Positions 6,818 to 10,208 of a stretch of DNA of 10,208 nucleotides are shown here, one piece after another. Each line of letters opens with the position of its first letter. The stretch's first letter is position 1. Source of the DNA: Verrucomicrobiia bacterium (lineage in GTDB: Bacteria; Verrucomicrobiota; Verrucomicrobiia; Limisphaerales; JAUIHU01); contig JAUIHU010000114.1 of assembly GCA_030432175.1 (NCBI GenBank), positions 1 through 10,208 on the forward strand, written 5' to 3'. The position numbers were made by a program, and so were the translations under genes. Under the pieces are notes generated by a model. It made no database searches. It was not told the origin of the DNA and worked only from the letters and a program-made list of their open reading frames with translations.

Positions 6818-7438
6818 ATGATTGCGCTTGTTGATTACGGATCTGGGAATCTGAGGAGTGTTGAAAAAGCTCTGACTCAGGTGGATGGAGACCCAAAAAG
6901 GTTTCAGTCCGGAGATGGCATTCAAAATGCCGATGGAATTGTACTGCCGGGAGTGGGAGCTTTTGACGATTGTATTCTGGCGCTGAAAAAACAAGGACTT
7001 GTCGAGCCGATTCTGGAGTTTATTGAATCCGGAAAACCTTTTCTTGGAATCTGTGTCGGATATCAGGCTCTCTTTGAAAAAAGTGAGGAATTCCAAAGTA
7101 CCGAGCCAGGACTTGGTTTATTTAAAGGTATCGTGAAAAGGTTTCCTTCAGATGCAGGCATCAAAATTCCTCAGATCGGCTGGAATCAAATTGATTTCAC
7201 CAAAAAGGATTGCCCGTTGTTCGAAGGAATCCCTGAAGGATCTTACGCATACTTTGTGCACAGCTACCACCCTGAGCCGGAAGATCCACAAATCATCGCC
7301 ACACAAACCAATTATGGTGTTACCTTCGCCTCCTCAGTTTGGAAGGACAACATATTCGCAACTCAATTCCATCCAGAGAAAAGCCAACAGGTTGGTTTGA
7401 AGATTCTGAGTAATTTCGTCAACCTGGTGAAGCGATAG
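6818..7438 (+). CDS. hisH: imidazole glycerol phosphate synthase, glutaminase subunit HisH
   Basis: HisH hydrolyses glutamine and channels ammonia to HisF, which makes imidazole glycerol phosphate and AICAR in histidine synthesis. This class I glutamine amidotransferase has 206 residues, the normal length. It opens with IALVDYGSGNLRSVEKAL (2-19), then VLPGVGAFDDC in the oxyanion region. The nucleophile elbow GICVGYQ (77-83) carries Cys79. PQIGWNQI and FVHSYHPEP form the HisF interface region, and QFHPEKS (183-189) supplies His185 and Glu187, completing the Cys-His-Glu triad. The gene lies 36 nt after rlmN. No other his gene is in the window, so it appears detached from hisF and hisA. The start has no Shine-Dalgarno, but ATG 6818 begins right at the conserved first strand. 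Confidence 0.96.
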   Translation: MIALVDYGSGNLRSVEKALTQVDGDPKRFQSGDGIQNADGIVLPGVGAFDDCILALKKQGLVEPILEFIESGKPFLGICVGYQALFEKSEEFQSTEPGLGLFKGIVKRFPSDAGIKIPQIGWNQIDFTKKDCPLFEGIPEGSYAYFVHSYHPEPEDPQIIATQTNYGVTFASSVWKDNIFATQFHPEKSQQVGLKILSNFVNLVKR

Positions 7439-7483
7439 AAAACAGGATTGGAGAATTGGGATTGATTAGCGCTCTTTATATTT

Positions 7484-7933
7484 ATGTCGAAGCCGCAACC
7501 TGAACCCATTGATGAAAGCCGGCTGGTTTCTCTGGCTGAAGAAACCATGAGGTCTGCTAAGTTCCCGATTCTGGCCTCTATGGATGGGGATCAAGCTCGA
7601 GCCAGACCGGTCTCTCCAGTCAGGACTCAAAGGTTTGTGGTTCATGTCGCCAATCTGCGGCAATACCACAAAACCATTGAGCTGGCAGCCAACCCAAAAC
7701 TGGAGTTATGCTACATGTCGCCAGAACATGATCAGGTTCGACTGACGGGTGTTGCTCATATTGAAAAGGATCCGGCGTTGCTGAAAGAAATCTGGGAAAG
7801 CAATCCTTTGCTCAGGTCATATTTAGGTTCAATTGATAATCCAGCGTTGATCGTTTATCGCATTGAACCAGTTCAGGTTCGGTTTATGCGAGAGTGGGCG
7901 TTAGAGTATTACGAAGTCCCGTTTCAATCTTAG
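7484..7933 (+). CDS. pyridoxamine 5'-phosphate oxidase-fold (PPOX) family protein
   Basis: This small cytoplasmic protein of 149 residues has the FMN-binding split-barrel fold of the PPOX superfamily. After a helix (10-24) come FPILASMDGDQARARPVSP (27-45), the first strands with a flavin-phosphate-type Arg-x-Arg-Pro. FVVHVANLRQYHKTIELAANPKLELCYMSP (51-80) gives the usual 'strand - K-x-x-x-hinge - NP-x-hydrophobic strand' pattern. QVRLTGVAHIEKD (84-96) and IVYRIEPVQVRF (123-134) complete the barrel. It is closest in style to the general-stress-protein-26-like group, which binds flavin (or F420 or haem) without being the pyridoxine biosynthetic PdxH, for which it is too short. The reaction is unknown. 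It sits 45 nt after hisH and 32 nt before the DedA-like gene, so it is probably co-transcribed. The ATG is preceded by an A/T-rich run and lacks a Shine-Dalgarno. Confidence 0.87.
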   Translation: MSKPQPEPIDESRLVSLAEETMRSAKFPILASMDGDQARARPVSPVRTQRFVVHVANLRQYHKTIELAANPKLELCYMSPEHDQVRLTGVAHIEKDPALLKEIWESNPLLRSYLGSIDNPALIVYRIEPVQVRFMREWALEYYEVPFQS

Positions 7934-7965
7934 ATGGATACAGGTTTTCACTGGGGACACAGGCG

Positions 7966-8628
7966 ATGAGGTTGATATGGATTTTCATTGGACTTGGATT
8001 GCTGGTGTTGATTCCCTTTCTGATTTGGGGATCAGAGTTGGAAGCCCGTTGGACACAACAGGGAGCTGTTGAATGGCTTCGGTCCTATGGAAACTGGGCC
8101 TGGCTCGCGGCGTTGACTTTGTTGGTCTCTGATTTGTTTTTGCCAATTCCTGGGACTGCGATCATGTCAGCTTGTGGTTTGGTTTATGGAGCTCTCTGGG
8201 GAGGATTACTCAGCGCTCTGGGTTCTATTCTTTCCGGATTGTTGGCTTATGGACTGAGTCGATTATTGGGAAGAAGCGCCGTTGTTTTTCTGGTTGGTGA
8301 GGAGGATTTAAATAAAGGAGAAAAGCTCTTTGGTCAGTATGGCGGTTGGATGGTGGCCATTTCACGGTGGGCGCCGATGGCTCCTGAAATAGTGTCATGT
8401 TTGGCGGGAATGACTCGGATGCGGTTTCGGGAATTTCTATTGGCTTTGGTGTGCGGGAGTCTACCTCTGGGTATGACTTTTGCCTGGATCGGTTCCAGGG
8501 GCGCTGCCCATCCCATATTGGTTATACTCATCAGCGCGGGATTGCCTCCCGTACTATGGTGGGGGATCCATCGACAAATCCATCGTTGGAACCGGGCTGT
8601 TGAGAACCAGCAAAATACTCAGGATTAG
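7966..8628 (+). CDS. DedA/VTT-domain family membrane protein
   Basis: This 220-residue inner-membrane protein belongs to the DedA/TVP38/TMEM64 (SNARE-associated/VTT) family; some members flip or recycle phospholipid and polyprenyl-phosphate carriers. An N-terminal TM helix spans 3-21. The family core follows: FLPIPGTAIMSACGLVYG (58-75), a re-entrant/TM region with Gly and Ala small-residue spacing and GLLAYGLSRLLGR (91-103), then SRWAPMAPEIVSCLAGMTRM (133-152), the conserved 'R-x-x-P ... AG-x-x-x-M' block. Two last TM segments lie near 155-176 and 184-201, followed by a basic, polar tail. ATG 7966 is chosen over the in-frame GTG at 7894 because the latter would overlap the PPOX gene by 40 nt and add residues without family character. 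A GGGGA about 10 nt upstream of 7966 is a weak Shine-Dalgarno. It is the last gene of the plus-strand run. Confidence 0.88.
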   Translation: MRLIWIFIGLGLLVLIPFLIWGSELEARWTQQGAVEWLRSYGNWAWLAALTLLVSDLFLPIPGTAIMSACGLVYGALWGGLLSALGSILSGLLAYGLSRLLGRSAVVFLVGEEDLNKGEKLFGQYGGWMVAISRWAPMAPEIVSCLAGMTRMRFREFLLALVCGSLPLGMTFAWIGSRGAAHPILVILISAGLPPVLWWGIHRQIHRWNRAVENQQNTQD

Positions 8629-8639
8629 CATGCTTCCTG
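8620..8639. terminator. weak hairpin between convergent genes
   Basis: CAGGA (8620-8624) and TCCTG (8635-8639) form a perfect 5-bp stem with a self-complementary AGCATGCT core in the loop. It straddles the stop of the DedA-like gene and lies 18 nt from the stop of the opposing RND gene. A T-rich stretch (ATTATTTTGATT) comes about 10 nt later on the plus strand. It could be a modest bidirectional terminator, but the stem is short and the T-run distant. Confidence 0.22.
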
Positions 8640-8656
8640 GAGCTGGATTATTTTGA

Positions 8657-10208
8657 TTACATGTTGATTTCAGGAGGTGGTGTGTTGCTTTCAGGAAACC
8701 AATTCGAAATGATCTCTTCATAAATCACCAAAACAGCTGGAATTAAAATCAGAATAACTACTGAAGAAACCAGCGTACCGACTCCAAGTGAAATAGCCAT
8801 GGGAACCAGGAAGAGTGAGTGGACTGAGGTTTCAAAAATCATCGGAACCAATCCCAGAAAAGTGGTGAGTGACGTCAGTAGAATGGGGCGGAATCTTCTG
8901 AGCGCAGCTGTTTGGGTGACTTTGGAAGCCTCGATTCCGGACGCAATAAAGCGATTGCGGGTAACTGCCAGAACAAAGGCGCCATTGATCACCATTCCAC
9001 ACAAGGCAATCATACCAAAAATGCTGAACACGCTGATATCGAAGCCCAGAATGATATGCCCAAAAGCTGCTCCAACGATACTCCAGGGAATGGTGAGCAG
9101 GACTATCACCGATTGAATATAACTATGCAGCAGGGAAGCGATAATTGCGAAAATCAGGAACATGGCTGCGATCAATCCCCACGATAGGGTTTGCATGGCT
9201 TCGCGTTGCTCTCGCTGCTCTCCCTCGAACGAATATCGGAGTCCAGGGAATTTCTTCATGATACCTGGAAGCTCATTTTTTTTCAGGGAAGCCAGGATTT
9301 TGGCGCCGTTGTTGACGCCTGGAATAACATTAGCCGTGACATTTAAAACCCTGGACCCATCGACCCGTTCGATCCGGACAGGAGCATTGGTAAGAATGAC
9401 TTGCGCTGCCTGGTTCAAAGGGATTTCTCCGCCTTCAGGCGCTCGGATCAACAGGTTTTCGAGTCCAGCCATGGAACGGCGATCCTCGCGAGGTAGCTTG
9501 ACCATCACACGCAGTTCGTCTCGGTCCCTTGGTTGCCGGATTGCTGTGGCGCCGAAAAAAGAGTTCCTGATTTGACGTCCCAACTCTCTTGCAGTAATTC
9601 CAAGGCTGCGACCTTCAGGTTTGACCTCAAAATTCATTTGAGGCATTTCCCGTCCAAAACCTTTTCGGACATCTTCGGTTCCAGGATAACGATCGACAGC
9701 CGCCGCAACTTCCTCAGCAGCTCGACGCAAGGTGTCTACTTCAGGATGCGAAAGCAGGATGTCCACTTCAGCTTCTCCGCCTGGACCAAACAGGTAGTCA
9801 AAGAAGATGGATTCCAGATCCGGGATCACTCCTATTTCTTCGCGCCATTTCTCAGCAAATTCCTGACTCGTGATAATTCTTTGACTCTGTGGAACCAGTG
9901 TGACAGCTACTTCGCAGGTGGAAGCAGAACGAGACGCTACCTCAACAAAGTATCCAACAACGATATCATTTTCGCCTGTGGCCTGAATCGCGCGTTTTGC
10001 GGCAGCTTCAATCTGGAAAGCGACCTGGCGGGTTCGATTGACTGGAGTGCCGGAAGGCATAGCAATCTCTGCCTGGATAAATGTCGTTTCAATAGTGGGG
10101 CGAAATGCAAAATTCAATCTACCGCTGGTGATGTAAGCAACAACAACCATCAACCCGGCAAGAAACACTGTTACCGTCAGGTAGCGATTATCAATTGCGA
10201 ATTTCAGT
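8657..10208 (-). CDS. RND efflux permease, C-terminal half (5' partial)
   Basis: This is the C-terminal 516 residues of an AcrB-like (HAE-type) RND transporter, an inner-membrane proton-driven pump in a tripartite efflux complex. The frame stays open to the right edge, so GTG 10168 is not the start; sequence before it (FAIDNRYLTV) already belongs to the middle TM helix. Visible numbering: TM7 about 9-27; periplasmic porter domain 30-335 with YLFGPGGEAEVDI and LGITARELGRQIRNSFFGATAIRQPRD; TM8 341-363; TM9 365-385; TM10 393-415; TM11 440-460 after RRFRPILLTSLTTF; TM12 470-498. This matches the second half of such pumps in order and length. The usual TM10 motif VNDSLVLVD reads INGAFVLAV, so both acidic residues are lost. 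The main proton-relay aspartates would be in TM4, outside the window. The fusion-protein and outer-membrane partners are not seen. The substrate is unknown. Confidence 0.93.
   Translation of the reverse strand, partial: LKFAIDNRYLTVTVFLAGLMVVVAYITSGRLNFAFRPTIETTFIQAEIAMPSGTPVNRTRQVAFQIEAAAKRAIQATGENDIVVGYFVEVASRSASTCEVAVTLVPQSQRIITSQEFAEKWREEIGVIPDLESIFFDYLFGPGGEAEVDILLSHPEVDTLRRAAEEVAAAVDRYPGTEDVRKGFGREMPQMNFEVKPEGRSLGITARELGRQIRNSFFGATAIRQPRDRDELRVMVKLPREDRRSMAGLENLLIRAPEGGEIPLNQAAQVILTNAPVRIERVDGSRVLNVTANVIPGVNNGAKILASLKKNELPGIMKKFPGLRYSFEGEQREQREAMQTLSWGLIAAMFLIFAIIASLLHSYIQSVIVLLTIPWSIVGAAFGHIILGFDISVFSIFGMIALCGMVINGAFVLAVTRNRFIASGIEASKVTQTAALRRFRPILLTSLTTFLGLVPMIFETSVHSLFLVPMAISLGVGTLVSSVVILILIPAVLVIYEEIISNWFPESNTPPPEINM

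Noticed and set aside
7894..7965. Upstream GTG start extending the DedA-like gene
   Set aside because: It would overlap the PPOX gene by 40 nt and add 24 residues with no family similarity; ATG 7966 begins right at the first TM helix.
1..10208. GATC tetranucleotide seems frequent throughout, often as GGATCC or GGATCG
   Set aside because: A rough count by eye suggests only a modest excess over expectation, explainable by codon pairs such as Gly-Ser and Asp-Pro in these frames; a genome-wide count would be needed.
1..10208. Search for tRNA, rRNA, CRISPR, insertion sequences, defence or biosynthetic clusters
   Set aside because: No cloverleaf, direct-repeat array, transposase, integrase or recognisable defence domain was seen; the window is mainly ordinary chromosomal genes.

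Overview
The window is a chromosomal stretch that most resembles Verrucomicrobiota (or the related Lentisphaerota). The main clue is a pseudopilin-like protein at 1787-2554. It has an 'AFTLIELL' leader, a 'MLLPALS-AK' follow-on, a C-x-N-N-x-K-Q-L segment and an H-X9-D/G tail, a combination found in large paralogous sets in these phyla. Base composition looks a little under 50% G+C by eye. Almost no gene start has a clear Shine-Dalgarno sequence. The phylum call is an inference from one protein family and general style.

Layout: (1) 1-1627 holds the end of an ABC-2 type exporter operon: an ATPase cut by the left edge, then its permease. (2) 1787-2554 is the pseudopilin-like protein and 2690-3106 a small Gln/Ala-rich lipoprotein; a strong intrinsic terminator (3158-3195) closes this part. 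(3) 3196-3429 is a non-coding leader with a plausible sigma70-type promoter and several perfect inverted repeats, lying just before a short-form alpha-glucan phosphorylase (3430-5589). (4) Four further genes follow on the same strand with gaps of 31-45 nt and no visible terminator: rlmN (radical-SAM rRNA/tRNA methyltransferase), hisH (glutaminase subunit of IGP synthase), a PPOX-fold flavin-binding protein and a DedA/VTT-family membrane protein. These five could share one transcript. Their functions (glycogen breakdown, translation fidelity, histidine synthesis, redox or cofactor chemistry, membrane lipid handling) do not form one pathway. (5) 8657-10208, on the opposite strand, is the C-terminal half of an RND efflux permease whose N-terminal half lies beyond the right edge.

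Most of the window is ordinary housekeeping sequence. There is no mobile element, CRISPR array, tRNA or rRNA. The best candidate for something undescribed is the structured leader of the phosphorylase gene (about 3235-3410). It contains an 8-bp perfect dyad, a possible loop-to-downstream pseudoknot, and a 7-bp stem enclosing a 6-bp hairpin; I recognise no known riboswitch in it. Smaller oddities are an Asp-to-Gly change in the H-X9-DG motif of the pseudopilin-like protein, loss of both acidic residues from the usual 'VNDSLVLVD' motif of the RND permease, and the near absence of Shine-Dalgarno sites.
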